Assembly (NCBI RefSeq): GCF_024679245.1
Contig: NC_090182.1
Coordinates: forward strand, 28,095,753 to 28,159,752
Source of the DNA: Pseudorasbora parva
Taxonomy: Eukaryota > Chordata > Actinopteri > Cypriniformes > Gobionidae
Direction: 5' to 3'
DNA length: 64,000 nt
Below the pieces are notes generated by a model, which searched no databases, was not told the origin of the DNA, and saw only the letters and a list, made by a program, of their open reading frames with translations. Shown here one piece after another: positions 1 to 38,262 of this stretch. Both the position numbers and the translations under genes were made by a program. Numbering within the stretch: the first letter of the stretch is position 1; the number at the start of each line of letters is the position of its first letter.

Positions 1-792
1 CTATTTGTATACATTATAAAATGTAATTTAGTCCTATGATGACAAAGCTGAATTTCCAGCATTATTACTCCAGTCTTCAGTGGTACATGATCCTTCAGAA
101 ATCATTCTAATATGCTGATTTGATGTAAAACAAATAAAATTAGTTATGCTGCTTAATAGTTTTCATTTGAAACATACATTTTTGGTATGTCTTTACTCTC
201 ACTTTTGATCCATTTAAAGCACTGTTAATACGAATTTCTTAAAATAAAAAAATAATAATACAAATATCCGTAACACTATTTTAAGGGGATGTTAATTACA
301 TGTACCTGTAGAAGCAACTGTAAATTATGCATAATTAACCCAAGTAATCAACCCTAAACCTAAACTTAACTCTACAGTATTTACATTTAGTACATGAATT
401 GTGACACTGTAACAAAGACACATTAAAATAAAGTGTAACCCAAACTTTTAAACACTTAAATGTTTATATTTGAATTATATTATAACTAATAATATTTTGT
501 CCAGGGATGTGTGTGCATACACTCTACTGGATGCTGTTAGTGAACAAACTAAAAGAACAGAGAATGAAGTGCATGCTCAGCCTTATCACACTTTTCATAG
601 GGCAGGGTCTGGCAGAATTATGCAGGGTAGTTATCTAAAAAATGTTGAGAGTTCTGGAAAGACCCGTCTAATATTAACCCGCTATTCATAGAAAATACAC
701 TGACTACTTAAAGCAGCGATACATTACTATCAGCGGCACTGGCTGAGTGCTTGATAACAGATGTTTGGGAGCTACACAAGGGTGTTACGCAC
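1..792. other. mtus1 intron, left edge
   Basis: No exon or RNA gene recognised. Positions 44-140 hold a copy of the dispersed repeat that also occurs at 5345-5830 and 32455-32650 (shared core CCTTCAGAAATCATTCTAAT). Small ORFs here have no family resemblance. Confidence 0.6.
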
Positions 793-25155
<24,363 letters not shown>

Positions 25156-26639
25156 GGCAATTTCACATCCAAACTGTGAAACACTTCTTGTTCTATGATA
25201 ATTGTATTAGTAGTTTCCTGTCCTTCAGCACAGGGTTATTTATTGAAGCATATTGTGTGAATATTCCTAAAAAAACAAAATAAAAAACAAAAATTAGCAA
25301 ACCTAAATCTACAGAAATTCTAGAGAATATATCTATTGTCTAGATTGCTGCGTGAAGCTATAAAATGTGCTGTAGCTGAAGAGAGGATATTGTCTATCGT
25401 GGATGTAATGCTTAACTTCCCTGAACAAACACACCCTGGCCAATTACAATTTGTGCAATATGTTGCGTTGTTGATCGCAATACGTCATGCAGTCTACTTT
25501 GTGCAGATGTTACATAATCTACCTACCAATTACTTTTAGAGTAATGAGAAAATTGATCCCCTGTTTAATTTTTTATGTCTTCTAGAGAAACTCCATTAAA
25601 AATGCAAGCGCTTACTCACGTTATCAACTTCTAGTCCTTCTTAAAGTGGAACTGAAAACCTAATTTTGAAGTGTTTTATAAAACATTTTGAAAACTTTGA
25701 ATGTACAAAACCATTTACACCTTTTTTTGTTTTTGAAAAGTCACTTCTGCTTACCAAGACTACATTTAAATACAGTAAAAACAGTAGTGAAATATTATTA
25801 CAACTTGGTGTCATGAACTGGCTTTTTTAAAAAAATACTGTGGTCTGAGGTCAACTAATGAAGTTTGTGTGGTTTTAACATTCAAAAACATCATAATGAA
25901 TAAGTAATAGGCTATTTTCTACCCTGATTTTGAGGCTCTCAAAAAAAAGTATCTTTTCATGTTTTAAATCATTTCAAATAATGGTATTCAACGTTATGCA
26001 TTTAAAACATCAAAACATTATTTATGCATATAACTGCAGTTCATTTGTCACCTCTAAGCTCATTAAACAGTCTGTGTAAATGCCACTTCTGTGTTAGAAA
26101 ATGCTCATAAAAAGAAAAAATACATTTAAACTTTTTTGGAAAAGATGATTTCTGTCACTGTTGTGAAAATTTAGGAGTCAGCTGATCACCAGCACCAGCA
26201 CCAATATACCAGCACAATAACATGCTTAACAAAATATTGTCTAATTATCATTATCGAGAAAATACCAGAATATATCGAGATATAATTTTTTGTCAATATC
26301 GCACACCCCTACTCCCGTCAGTACATGTGGGAATTGTTTAGAAAGCGTGGAGAAATGGTAACCGGGATGAATTGCCCACAGGGCTCGCAAAATGTCTTTA
26401 TCAAACAAACACAATGATTTATTATCTGTCATCCACCTGCAATTGATTGGAATGTAATTTTTTTTTTTACTTGGCCCGCCCGATCGGTGGATATAAGTGC
26501 AAACAGTTAACCAGACTGTGCAAACTGTGCAACACACACCAAACTGTGCAACACACACGCACAATCAAAACTTCCGCAGTTGTATTTTCCCTTCAAATTT
26601 CAAGAGAGTGAAAAAATGCTGAAAAAAATTTCACTATTT

Positions 26640-26880
26640 GATGAATTGGGGTGATGAATTAAGAAATCAACTTTCCCTTGAGGTTTTGATATACCGGTAT
26701 AAGGTCTCGGTAATATAAGAATATCCTTTAAGTTTCAGAGATGAAAACATTGTTAATCAAAGAAAAGCTTTTATAGACACCAGGCCCAGAAAACGATCGT
26801 GTTCGCATCTTGATGCGGATGACGCTAGCCAGCAGCAATAAACATGCCGAAGAAGATGGCAAGATATTGCGCTTTTCATA
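26640..26880. repeat. Dispersed repeat, copy A
   Basis: The order GGGTGATGAATTAAGAAATCAA, CTTGAGGTTTTGATATA, AATATCCTTTAAGTTTCAGAGATG, CACCAGGCCCAGA is repeated with divergence at 28480-28640. A shared interspersed element, class not determined. Confidence 0.6.
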
Positions 26881-28479
26881 ATATTAGGAATGTGTAATAC
26901 TTTTATGTTTATATTTTTTGTTTGTTAACAAGTTGCAGGTCGATGCTGGATTTGCAGATATATTGAGAATAAAACCCAATGCCGTGCCTTCTATATTGGA
27001 TCTGACAGTAATGGTGTAACACACGTATGTGAGTAAGATGTCTCTTTTATATGTAATAGTAGTCCCAGGGCTACCAAAACGTATGCTCATTAAATATGGA
27101 AATCTTATCCAATCCTAGCCGTGGGCTTTTACTTCCAAGTCTCCAGTGCGGCACGCCCATCAAAACCCAGCGTTCAGGAGAGAGCCTCAAAACCAGTGTA
27201 GAAAATAGCCTTTTACTTATTAGTTATGTTTTTGAATGTAAAACTCACACAAACGTCATTAGTTGATCTCAGACAACAGTATCATTTTTTTATTTAAAAG
27301 CCAGTTAATGATACCTTTAAGATAGCCCGTCGGCAGGCCAGTGATGCAATTTGGTATCTTGTCTGGAAAACACATAGCCCCGGGACGTTGGGCTTTACAA
27401 GCCCTATTCCATGTATGTCCGAGTCTGATCCCAAATAGCAATTAACCAACAACACCACTAATAAAGGATTCTGCAGCCTTTGACAACATGCTAAGGTATG
27501 TTTAGTTAGACACGTAAACACAACAGATATCAAATGATCTGTAACAATGCAATACTATCACATATATAAAAAAAACATTTACTCACATTACTGTGTTGCT
27601 TCATTCATTCACGTAATCTCATAGAAAGTTAAAAAGCATTTATTTTAAATATATTTTGTTGTAACATTAGCATTTTGTGTCAATTTTTTGTAAATTAAAT
27701 TTTGCTGAATAAAAATCTTACTGAACCAAACATTCGAATAGTAGTGCAACCTAATTCTATAAAAAAAGGTAAAAGAAAAAAGAAAAGAAAAAACACTGGA
27801 GCTGATTTATGATTTTTTTTTAAAGATAAAACAATTATCAGATGAATCAAATAAATTTACTTATTTAGCCTTAATAACATTAACAAGATAGAGCAGTCTA
27901 GTGGGCTGAATGTAACGTATTGATTTTCAGACACGTTTTGATGGAGACTGGTGTGGGGTCAGTGGGAGCACATGTATTTAGATAAGCAGTTGAGTGCTAG
28001 TGAAAACACCTCACTGTGTTTAGTATAGGGACAGATCTAGCTCTGTGACAGGATGGCTCACCCTCACAAGCCTTTTTTAAACACAGAAGGCTTGCTGTGA
28101 CTAACATTAATACAAACACTAACGCTTCCAAAATATTCTGCTTAATTTAATGAAATCTGATGACCAATACAGTTTCTTCAGAACTTAATATACTTGTAAA
28201 TCATTTGCAATCTTCTAAAAAAAATGTCCTATATTTCTGATGGCCAGACTACTTTTTTGGGGGGGTTCTGTCTCTCCACATTAACATCATTGCACTGCTC
28301 CACAGAGGTGGAAGAGGCATGGCATACTTTGCCTCTGCTGAGGGAAAGGCCTTGCATGCTCTAATGCACTTCTGCCTAGTACAATGAGGAGAGAGGCCAG
28401 TTCATGCAGATGCAGAGACAAGCTCCCTGTCAAGCCTCTTTTGAAATAACAAAACCCATTTAAATCACAGCCACTTTAA

Positions 28480-28730
28480 AGGGGTCATGAACTGAGAAAT
28501 GAATTTTTCCTTGAGCTTTTGACATATAAGAGGTCATCATAAGAATGTCCTGTAAATTTCAGAACTAGGAAACTTTCTTAGACCAAATAAAGATTTTGTT
28601 GTAACCAGGCCCAGAGGAATGACTCATTGTGGAATGTGCCTATTAGTGAAAGACTGCCTCTGCAGAAGAAAATCAACAATTCATCACTGCAACTTTGGCC
28701 CCGCCCACTAGCATGTTAGTGAGATGACAA
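28480..28730. repeat. Dispersed repeat, copy B
   Basis: GGGGTCATGAACTGAGAAATG, CTTGAGCTTTTGACATATAAG, GAATGTCCTGTAAATTTCAGAAC, ACCAGGCCCAGAGGAATG: same order as copy A at 26640, same orientation. Confidence 0.6.
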
Positions 28731-29079
28731 GGAGAGAAGAGCAATACAAGATCATTGGACTAAATATGGCATTACCTTCCGAAGGATCCTAACGCTATAT
28801 TGTGGTATTTATTTATATTTAACATGTGAATGTCTCAGTTAATCTTTGCATGAGGTACATTTAACTGTGGATTCTATCGCAATTTTAGGGTAGCGTTTAC
28901 AAGCAGAGTTTTACTGACTCGACAGTAATGTTACAATATGAAAGTAAGCCTAAATGTGTTAATTAGAATGTCTGTGAGAATGTGACAAGTGATTTCTGAT
29001 ATGTAATAAGTACAGTCAGATCTTCTTTGTCTATGTGTCAGTAAATCAAATCACTGACTAAACGGTCAACATCACATTG

Positions 29080-29330
29080 GCCCTCATTTATCAAACTTGC
29101 GTAGAAACGGGCGTATATGTTGGTGCAAGATTACTCCTCTCACTGCCTGATTTATGAAGCTGTACGCACCTCTGCAATCCAGGTGTACGCAATACCTGTC
29201 CTTTATAAATGCTGCGGCTGAAAACGTCATTAAAATGAACACGCCCCTATATATTCAAGTCACTGCCTCCCCCACGCCCTTATTTTACACCATGGACACA
29301 CGGAAGACGGCAGAGAAGCGAAACTTCTCC
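29080..29330. mobile_element. Fragment of a DNA transposon end (GGCCCTCATTTATCAAAC type)
   Basis: Begins TTGGCCCTCATTTATCAAAC and continues GCGTAGAAACGGGCGTA, CAATACCTGTCCTTTATAAATGC. I associate this terminus with Harbinger-like fish elements, from memory only. No opposite end found. Confidence 0.4.
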
Positions 29331-29711
29331 AACATGGATACAAATCAAATAAAAATATGAATCATCTCCCAATTAATTTATTTTGCCAATTAATTCCAAT
29401 TGATTTTATTCTGATTGTGCTACTGATTACAATCGGGTTATTAGGGTTCATGTAAACGCAGCTATAGGGACTGAGTTCTGGACTCTCGCCAAAACGTAAT
29501 AATCAACAAATCTCTTACATACTTTGTGTTTGCACAGTTAGTTGCATTCGTTGGGGTACGGAAATTGATTTGCAATGACGAGATCACTGCATTCATGTGC
29601 TTAACATGCCTGTGATCGGCTACTAGGCCATCTACTTTACTATGCCTGCAAACTTTCATGTCACTATCTAAATGTAATGCTATAACATCAACACTTTTTA
29701 CAATTAGTTAA

Positions 29712-30132
29712 AGGTAGTGTATGTAAGATTGTGGTCAAAACTGGTACTGCGATCACTATCTTCCCCGTCCCACCGACTCGAGGTTGCCAGATAGGCTGAA
29801 GGATCCAGCAGGAATGTTTGTAGCTGCAGCTGTGGTAACGAGAGCAGATCTGGCAACCCCGATGCTGAAACACTACTGACTTCGTGATAGGTCGATAAGT
29901 GGAGGTGATGGCCAAATATTAGCTTATAGAATATTAGCTTCTGGCCAAAACACAACATGACAACATCTACATCAGTAGAGGGCTATAACAATAACTTTTA
30001 AATGACAATATCCTGGCCGGACCTTCTGTTGTCAGTGATATAAGTATTTGAAATTAGCATGATTTCTTAATGTCTAGTGAAATATTGGCCATTTTATGAT
30101 TAATTGAAATACATTTCTTACATACAGTTCCT
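29712..30132. mobile_element. TTAA-flanked MITE, 421 bp
   Basis: Left end AGGTAGTGTATGTAAGA and right end TCTTACATACAGTTCCT are inverted repeats of each other with two mismatches. TTAA lies immediately outside both ends (29708-29711, 30133-30136). TTAA targets are typical of Kolobok and piggyBac; AG at the termini favours Kolobok-like. No coding capacity. Confidence 0.8.
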
Positions 30133-31962
30133 TTAACCTTAAAATCAGTAATAGTAAAAATGTGCTAAAAGTTTTCCAGAGAGTTACACATGTTTAAGCA
30201 AATCCTTATTTGGCTGCTTCAACATTAAAAATGTATGTCATTTTTAAGTTAATCAATTAAACAACGGTACCAAAGCCATCCATTTCCCTTTATTTTCTTA
30301 CATAAAAGCATAATGATTAATTCATTCCCAATAACTCCTTTTCTCTCCCAAATATTCAGATTAAAACGGCAGTCTAAGAATACATTCCTTGGCTTGCTGA
30401 ATGACTGAAAGGTTACCTTGGGAACTAACAGTTTGCTTAGTCATTTACAGTCTGACTGCTCATGCAAGGGCTGGGCATTAAAGGAACAACAGCCCTTCTG
30501 TTAATACTTTACCGCCGCTGGGAGAGTTATTGATGGATGCGTCTTATTTCATCTTTAAAGGGACATAAAACTGAAATTGAACTCTCATAAAAAGCAACAT
30601 TAAAATATAAAGAACCATTCATTCTTGAGGGTTATAGTAGCCTAATTGTTCTGAAAAAATGTCATAACTTGGGCACTAAATCAGTTTATTGTGTAACAAC
30701 ATAGCATATTGCATAAACACATAAACAAACTTAATGTTAAATAAAACAACAACAAAAAGCAAAATGTAAACATGCAGATGGACTGCAAACCAATCAAATT
30801 TATTTATAATTGATTTAATGTCTATAATGAAAAATATATATAATTGAATAAAAGTAATATCTCCTAAACCAAATTAGGAGTAATATCTCCTAAACCAAAT
30901 ATCTCCTAACTGTAAAAAACATAACCATGGCTAGCTAATTTTTTTTTTTTTTGCACTGGCTATGAATCAAGTGCAAATCTTTATCTTACATATAAAGTAT
31001 CATCATCTTTTATTAGCTTTTTTAAAACACGTAAATGCAGAGTCCTACCAGGCATACATTATGTCAGTTCAGCACATCCCATTCAGGCTCCTGCAGCACT
31101 CACAGCTCCATGTCTCAGGATCAATCCTATTAGTGCTGTGGTAAACACTACACCACACTAAACGCACGCATATAAAGACTGCCAGCTCTAAAATACCCAT
31201 CAGCCCCAGCAGTCCCTCCTTCAGCACCACTCCTGGCTCGCAGCAAAGGTCTGTCTCGTAGGAATGTGGCACAGTCCAGGCTGCTGTCAGCACACTTTAG
31301 GGCTGTCCCTGCATACTAAAACACGCCTCTACTCGTACAACGCTGTTCAAGTTCCAGCCTAGGCCATGACTGAACCCACTGCAAAGCCTCAAGGCTAACT
31401 TTACAAGGGACAGTGGCTGGTTACCCTATCCCAGACAAGCCCCTACGTAAGGGGAGTGGCCTGGGCATGTCAGGTCAAAAGCAGTAATCGCTGTTGCTAA
31501 GCAGCCAATAGAATTTTTGAAGGGATTTGGGCATCAGAGGATAAATGTCCTCATGAAAAACTGTGAAAACTGTGAAAAACTGGACGCCAACTACACAGTT
31601 ATTTTCTGAAAAATAAAACCTTTAATTTAAATTCTGGGTTGCTTGAACTCAAACAATAATCAATCGATAAATTTCACTTCTACTCTGGTCTTAAGGGCTT
31701 TTTCGATCTTGAGTTGGCTGCGAAACCTTTGAAGAATTATAAATTCACTTTTTGTGTTCCATGGAACAAAGAGTCACATGTTTGCAGTCGCATTAGTGAA
31801 GGTAGATAATGAAAATGTTCTATACACTTTTGCAAAAAACATCGACAAACCTAATCATTGGTTTAAATTAAGCTAGAATTTAGGTTCATTTAAACCAATG
31901 GTCAGGTGCATCCATATTTGACCCAAACATAGGTTACAACCCAGATTTTGTATTGTAAAAGT

Positions 31963-32096
<134 letters not shown>

Positions 32097-32454
32097 ATAA
32101 AACAAACATAAAAAAAGTTAGGTACATTTAAAAGTCATGCATATATAAAAGTAATAACCTGTAATCCATGACAATGAGTCAATGATAATTCATTTACAAC
32201 AAAAAGCATCAACACTTTTTTTTCTATTGACAAATGCTTGACAATACCTTGACTTCCTTAAGTTATGTAACAACATGCACGAGGGGGTTTATATCCGGTC
32301 ACAATGAACATGAATATTTCTGACTAATCATTCTTTAAACAGCCTTTAAACCGGAGTGGAAATCCATAATCTTGGTTAACAAAAGACATCAAGAAGTGTT
32401 GGACTCCAGGCAACAGAGTTAATACGATTTAGCCTTGTACTGATAATAATAGGA

Positions 32455-32650
32455 AACTATTTGAGCACCAAATTAGCATATTAGAATGATTTCTGAAGGA
32501 TCATGTAACACTGAAGACTGGGGCTGAAAATTGACCTTTGACATGCACAAGAATAAATTCTATTTGAAAATAAGTTATTTTGTATATATTGTAATAATAT
32601 TGTACAAAACTAAGGGTTTTAATGTATTTCATAAGTGCAGCCTTGGCATG
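32455..32650 (-). repeat. Dispersed repeat copy, inverted relative to 44-140 and 5344-5830
   Basis: Reverse complement reads CCAGTCTTCAGTGTTACATG, then ATCCTTCAGAAATCATTCTA, nearly identical to the copy at the left edge of the window. Confidence 0.75.
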
Positions 32651-33635
32651 AAACTTTCCACAAAAAAACAAACAAATCCTAGATGCATTACTCCTTATCA
32701 ACATGCCTTTTCATCATACTCAAAAGACATCCACCTAAAACAAAAAAAGTATGTAACAGCCATCTTTATCAATTAACACATCTGCTGAATCGCATTTAGA
32801 AAGGTTGCTAAGCAAATGCATCTTTAAAAATGTTCTACAATTCAACTTGAGATGCAATATATTTCTAAACAAAGCTTAAATAATCAGATAATTCTGCGCC
32901 TACAATACGAAGTCCTTAAGAGAGCACCTGCACTACGACCTGCTGTGGAATTCAAAGCTTGTGCCCTTTGAGCCAAAGTTTCCCCTGTTTCTGAACACCA
33001 TATCTGGTCATTACAGCACATGTCCTATAGTACAATGCACTAATGGTGCATTTAAGCCACATCAAACCAACACGGACAACATAATATTCATATGAATTTG
33101 TCAAAGATAGGCTGGTTTATGTTAAGCATCTAAATCACAGTGTTCAATCAAAACAAATAAGTAGACAATTCTTCTCAGTGAAATCGAATGGAGGTAAATA
33201 CGGAGAAGAAACAATCTTATTGGATGCCTTAAACTTATTTCTGCCCAGCTCATGTTTCACCTTCATTCCTCCCTATGAGCCACAATCTATTTCCTGATCG
33301 CTGCCTTTAAATTGTCTTGTGCACCTGACAGAGAAATTTCAGAGGCCTTTTGGGGATCTCTGGCAGCTCGCTCTATAAATAGCACGTGTAGTAAACAAAG
33401 TTGTAAAGCTATACAAGCAGAATTATAAGCCTTTGGATAAATGTATACACACAATTCAGACGGAATGAACATTCAGTAGGCGTAGTAAACAATGGAAAAC
33501 AACTCACGCGACAGTAACAGCAGAAACATGCCTCGAGATACTAAATCACGGATACAATGTAAGGTACAACTTGAGTTTGTAATAAAGTTAATATTTACAC
33601 TGACGGTTCAACTTCTCTGGGTATAGTGTACTTAC

Positions 33636-33720
33636 CCCACACGGCGCAAAGGGGATTAAACTCTGATTCACAGATTACCGTTAACAGCAGCAAGTGCACA
33701 ATACAGGTGAGAGCTCAGGT
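33636..33720 (-). other. mtus1: Probable non-coding first exon of the long mtus1 transcript (5' limit approximate)
   Basis: A strong donor GTGTGGG|GTAAGT ends at 33636 on the minus strand. It lies in the only clearly GC-elevated segment between the gene body and the spacer repeats, beside a CRE. No ATG-initiated frame fits, so it would be 5'UTR spliced to the acceptor at 25266. Based on position and splice signal alone. Confidence 0.45.
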
Positions 33721-33748
33721 GAGCTCGAGCTCACATTAAATGACGTCA
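33719..33748. promoter_or_regulatory. Palindromic promoter elements: GTGAGCTCGAGCTCAC and CRE TGACGTCA
   Basis: 33719-33734 is a perfect 16-bp palindrome and 33741-33748 is the canonical full CREB/ATF palindrome TGACGTCA, six bases apart. They sit immediately upstream of the probable first exon of mtus1, a promoter-proximal position. The motifs are seen directly; binding is inferred. Confidence 0.6.
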
Positions 33749-34067
33749 CTGCAGGAAAGCCACGAGCCGCTACAGTGTACTGTCATCCAAATAGGCACAT
33801 CTTCTACAACATGTTTCAAAATGTAGTCAATGGAATATTAAATCTACTATTTCATATGCTAAAGTATTGGAAGTGTTTTAATTAATAATAACTGTTTTAA
33901 TAATTATTTTTTTTGTTATTATAATATATTTAACTTAAAATTCTATCCACATTTAAAATAACTAATAAAATGTTATAAAAATGTAAATCAAATAAATGAT
34001 CTATTTAAAACGCTGCGGGGGATTTTGGGTGGCTGGTAACCCTATGTTATGGGGACAAAATGTCAAA

Positions 34068-34068
<1 letters not shown>
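33749..34068. other. AT-rich spacer upstream of mtus1
   Basis: No gene seen. Ends in GGTAACCCTATGTTATGGGGAC just before the TG run that opens the repeat complex. Confidence 0.5.

Positions 34069-34101
<33 letters not shown>
34069..34101. repeat. (TG)n microsatellite at the left edge of the repeat complex
   Basis: About 16 TG units. A similar TG run (54149-54175) lies at the right edge of the complex. Confidence 0.95.
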
Positions 34102-34105
<4 letters not shown>

Positions 34106-35052
34106 GTCTACCTATCTAACAGGGGACCTTGGCGTCGTTACACACTCACCAACAGGGGACCTCTGAGCCAAGAGGGGACATTTTTCAAGTCCCCTGTTGG
34201 TCATGCATTAAATCATGTGAAAATGAAGTAAAAAACTAAAGAAATGCTCTGGTGATTTTTTTAATGTTTGACCAAGTAGGGACCTACAGGTGTGTGTGTT
34301 TAAATCATGTTAAAATCAAGAAACAACACTCTGGTGAATTTTTAAAAATTTTGACCAAGAGGGGACCTAAGAGTGTGTGAGTGTTTAAGGCCATGCTCAG
34401 CAGCTCCCCTGTAGGCTGGAGCAGGAACTGTAATAGCCCTTAAACACACGTCGTTCACACACACACACACTCCTCTATTGTTTGAATGGCCTGCTGTCCT
34501 CTGAGACTCTAGAGCTGCTGTTTAACAGGCTGCTTACTAAAGGAACAAACATCATATAGATTATATCTCTCTACTAAATACCCTGACTAATTTCAAACTT
34601 TGCATTACTTACTAAAATTAAATTAAATACTACAGGATCCAAGAAAAAAAGGATTAAAAAATCTAAACAACCAGGATGTAATTAGAAATACATCTGCCAT
34701 CAAAATGTGTGTGTCTTCAGTTTCTACAAATAAATATTGTAAATACCATCCATCATGGCCGTGGACAGATATATAAATAAACATTTTAATGAGAGTAGCC
34801 TATATTTACTGAAAAATAATGCATTATTTTATTTATCAAAAAAAAAGTACGGTAAATGGGAAAAACTTTGCATCTAAAGTTCTTTTAAACAAGTGTTAAC
34901 AGACATTATTAAAAAAAAATTATGTTAGCCAAGTATTTGTAAAAATAATGTGTGACTTTTGGCCCATGTAAAAGGCCCATCTTACCACCTTATACATTTA
35001 TGAGTTTTTTAAACTAACCACTTTTGATTTATTTATGATTTACAAAATGATT
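34102..35052. repeat. Left flank of the complex with scattered GGGGAC boxes
   Basis: Boxes of the form CCAA(C/G)AGGGGAC or CTAACAGGGGAC at about 34117, 34154, 34173, 34275 and 34358, and one reversed at 34189. Reverse-oriented counterparts lie at the right flank (53940-54130). No ORF of note. Confidence 0.65.
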
Positions 35053-38000
35053 CAGGGTCCCCTGTTAGATAGTAAATCACGACGCCTGTGTGTTTGCTGT
35101 GACATTTCTTATCATCACAAACACACTGCAAAGATTTAGAGTTTTTACAGCAATACCTGAGTTTAAAGGGTTAAATCAAGCAGAGATAGCTCTCTAATGT
35201 ATTAATTGCAGGTCATTATTGAATAGTGATTACGTTACACACACACTGACTCAAGTCCCCTGTTAGATAGTAAATCACGACGCCTGTGTGTTTGCTGTGA
35301 CATTTCTTATCATCACAAACACACTGCAAAGATTTAGAGTTTTTACAGCAATACCTGAGTTTAAAGGGTTAAATCAAGCAGAAATAGCTCTCTAATGTAT
35401 TAAATGCAGGTAATTATTGAATAGTGATTACGTTACACACACACTGACTCAGGTCCCCTGTTAGATAGTAAATCCAGACGCCTGTGTGTTTGCTGTGACA
35501 TTTCTTGCTGTCATAAACACAGTGCAAAGATTTAGATTTTTTACCGCAATACCTGAGTTTAAAGGGTTAAATCAAGCAGAAATAGCTCTCTAATGTATTA
35601 ATTGCAGATCATTATTGAATAGTGAATATGTTACACACACACTGACTCAGGTCCCCTGTTAGATATTAAATAACGACGCCTGTGTGTTTGCTGTGACATT
35701 TCTTATCATCACAAACACACTGTAAAGATTTAGAGTTTTTACAGCAATACCTGAGTTTAAAGGGTTAAATCAAGCAGAAATAGCTCTCTAATGTATTAAT
35801 TGCAGGTGATTATTGAATAGTGATTACGCTACACACACACTGACTCAAGTCCCCTGTTAGATAGTAAATCACGACGCCTGTGTGTTTGCTGTGACATTTC
35901 TTATCATCACAAACACACTTTAAAGATTTAGAGTTTTTACAGCAATACCTGAGTTTAAAGGGTTAAATCAAGCAGAAATAGCTCTCTAATGTATTAATTG
36001 CAGATCATTATTGAATAGTGAATATGTTACACACACACTGACTCAGGTCCCCTGTTAGATAGTAAATAACGACGCCTGTGTGTTTGCTGTGACATTTCTT
36101 ATCATCACAAACACACTTTAAAGATTTAGAGTTTTTACAGCAATACCTGAGTTTAAAGGGTTAAATCAAGCAGAAATAGCTCTCTAATGTATTAATTGCA
36201 GATCATTATTGAATAGTGAATATGTTACACACACACTGACTCAGGTCCCCTGTTAGATAGTAAATAACGACGCCTGTGTGTTTGCTGTGACATTTCTTAT
36301 CATCACAAACACACTGTAAAGATTTAGAGTTTTTACAGCAATACCTGAGTTTAAAGGGTTAAATCAAGCAGAGATAGCTCTCTAATGTATTAAATGCAGG
36401 TGATTATTGAATAGTGATTACGTTACACACACACTGACTCAGGTCCCCTGTTAGATAGTAAATCACGACGCCTGTGTGTTTGCTGTGACATTTCTTGCTG
36501 TCAGAAACACACTGCAAAGATTTAGAGTTTTTACAGCAATACCTGAGTTTGAAGGGTTAAATCAAGCAGAAATAGCTCTCTAATGATATAATTGCAGATC
36601 ATTTTCGAATAGTGATTACGTTACACACACACTAACTCAGGTCCCCTGTTAGATAGTAAATAACGACGCCTGTGTGTTTGCTGTGACATTTCTTATCATC
36701 ACAAACACACTGTAAAGATTTAGAGTTTTTACAGCAATAACTGAGTTTAAAGGGTTAAATCAAGCAGAAATAGCCCTCTAATGTATTAAATGCAGGTCAT
36801 TATTGAATAGTGATTACGTTACACACACACTGACTCAGGTCCCCTGTTAGATAGTAAATCACGACGCCTGTGTGTTTGCTGTGACATTTCTTGCTGTCAG
36901 AAACACACTGCAAAGATTTAGAGTTTTTACAGCAATACCTGAGTTTGAAGGGTTAAATCAAGCAGAAATAGCTCTCTAATGATATAATTGCAGATCATTT
37001 TCGAATAGTGATTACGTTACACACACACTGACTCAGGTCCCCTGTTAGATAGTAAATAACGACGCCTGTGTGTTTGCTGTGACATTTCTTATCATCACAA
37101 ACACACTGTAAAGATTTAGAGTTTTTACAGCAATAACTGAGTTTAAAGGGTTAAATCAAGCAGAAATAGCCCTCTAATGTATTAATTGCAGGTAATTATT
37201 GAATAGTGACTACGTTACACACACACTGACTCAGGTCCCCTGTTAGATAGTAAATCACGACGCCTGTGTGTTTGCTGTGACATTTCTTATCATCACAAAC
37301 ACACTGTAAAGATTTAGAGTTTTTACAGCAATACCTGAGTTTAAAGGGTTAAATCAAGCAGAAATAGCTCTCTAATGTATTAATTGCAGGTAATTATTGA
37401 ATAGTGACTACGTTACACACACACTGACTCAGGTCCCCTGTTAGATAGTAAATCACGACGCCTGTGTGTTTGCTGCCATTTCTTATCATCACAAACACAC
37501 TTTAAAGATTTAGAGTTTTTACAGCAATACCTGAGTTTAAAGGGTTAAATCAAGCAGAAATAGCTCTCTAATGTATTAATTGCAGGTCATTATTGAATAG
37601 TGATTATGTTACACACACACTGACTCAGGTCCCCTGTTAGATAGTAAATCACGACGCCTGTGTGTTTGCTGTGACATTTCTTATCATCATAAACACACTG
37701 CAAAGATTTAGAGTTTTTACAGCAATACCTGAGTTTAAAGGGTTAAATCAAGCAGAAATAGCTCTCTAATGTATTAATTCCAGGTCATTATTGAATAGTG
37801 ATTATGTTACACACACACTGACTCAGGTCTCCTGTTAGATAGTAAATCACGACGCCTGTGTGTTTGCTGTGACATTTCTTATCATCATAAACACACTGCA
37901 AAGATTTAGAGTTTTTACAGCAATACCTGAGTTTAAAGGGTTAAATCAAGCAGAAATAGCTCTCTATAATGTATTAAATGCAGGTCATTATTGAATACTG

Positions 38001-38262
38001 AATATGTTACACACACACTGACTCAGGTCCCCTGTTAGATAGTAAATCACGACGCCTGTGTGTTTGCTGTGACATTTCTTATAATCACAAACACACTGTA
38101 AAGATTTAGAGTTTTTACAGCAATACCTGAGTTTAAAGGGTTAAATCAAGCAGAAATAGCTCTCTAATGTATTAATTCCAGGTCATTATTGAATAGTGAT
38201 TACGTTACACACACACTGACTCAGGTCCCCTGTTAGATAGTAAATCACGACGCCTGTGTGTT
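35053..38262. repeat. 198-bp tandem repeat array, left arm (17 boxes)
   Basis: Unit: GGTCCCCTGTTAGATAGTAA, then CACGACGCCTGTGTGTTTGC, TTTAGAGTTTTTACAGCAAT, AGGGTTAAATCAAGCAGAAA, CGTTACACACACACTGACTC. The CCCCTGTTAG box recurs 17 times from 35057 to 38226, mean spacing 198 bp. Units are about 95% alike, so the array is recently homogenised. Single ticks are visible (a 4-bp deletion in the unit near 37475). Confidence 0.97.

Noticed and set aside
25336..25539. 67-codon ORF just upstream of the mtus1 large exon
   Set aside because: Opposite strand, no family resemblance, no splice or promoter support.
35053..38262. Possible CRISPR array or tRNA/rRNA cluster because of regular repeats
   Set aside because: Units are 198-bp head-to-tail repeats without unique spacers, and the genome is vertebrate; no RNA gene fold or box recognised.
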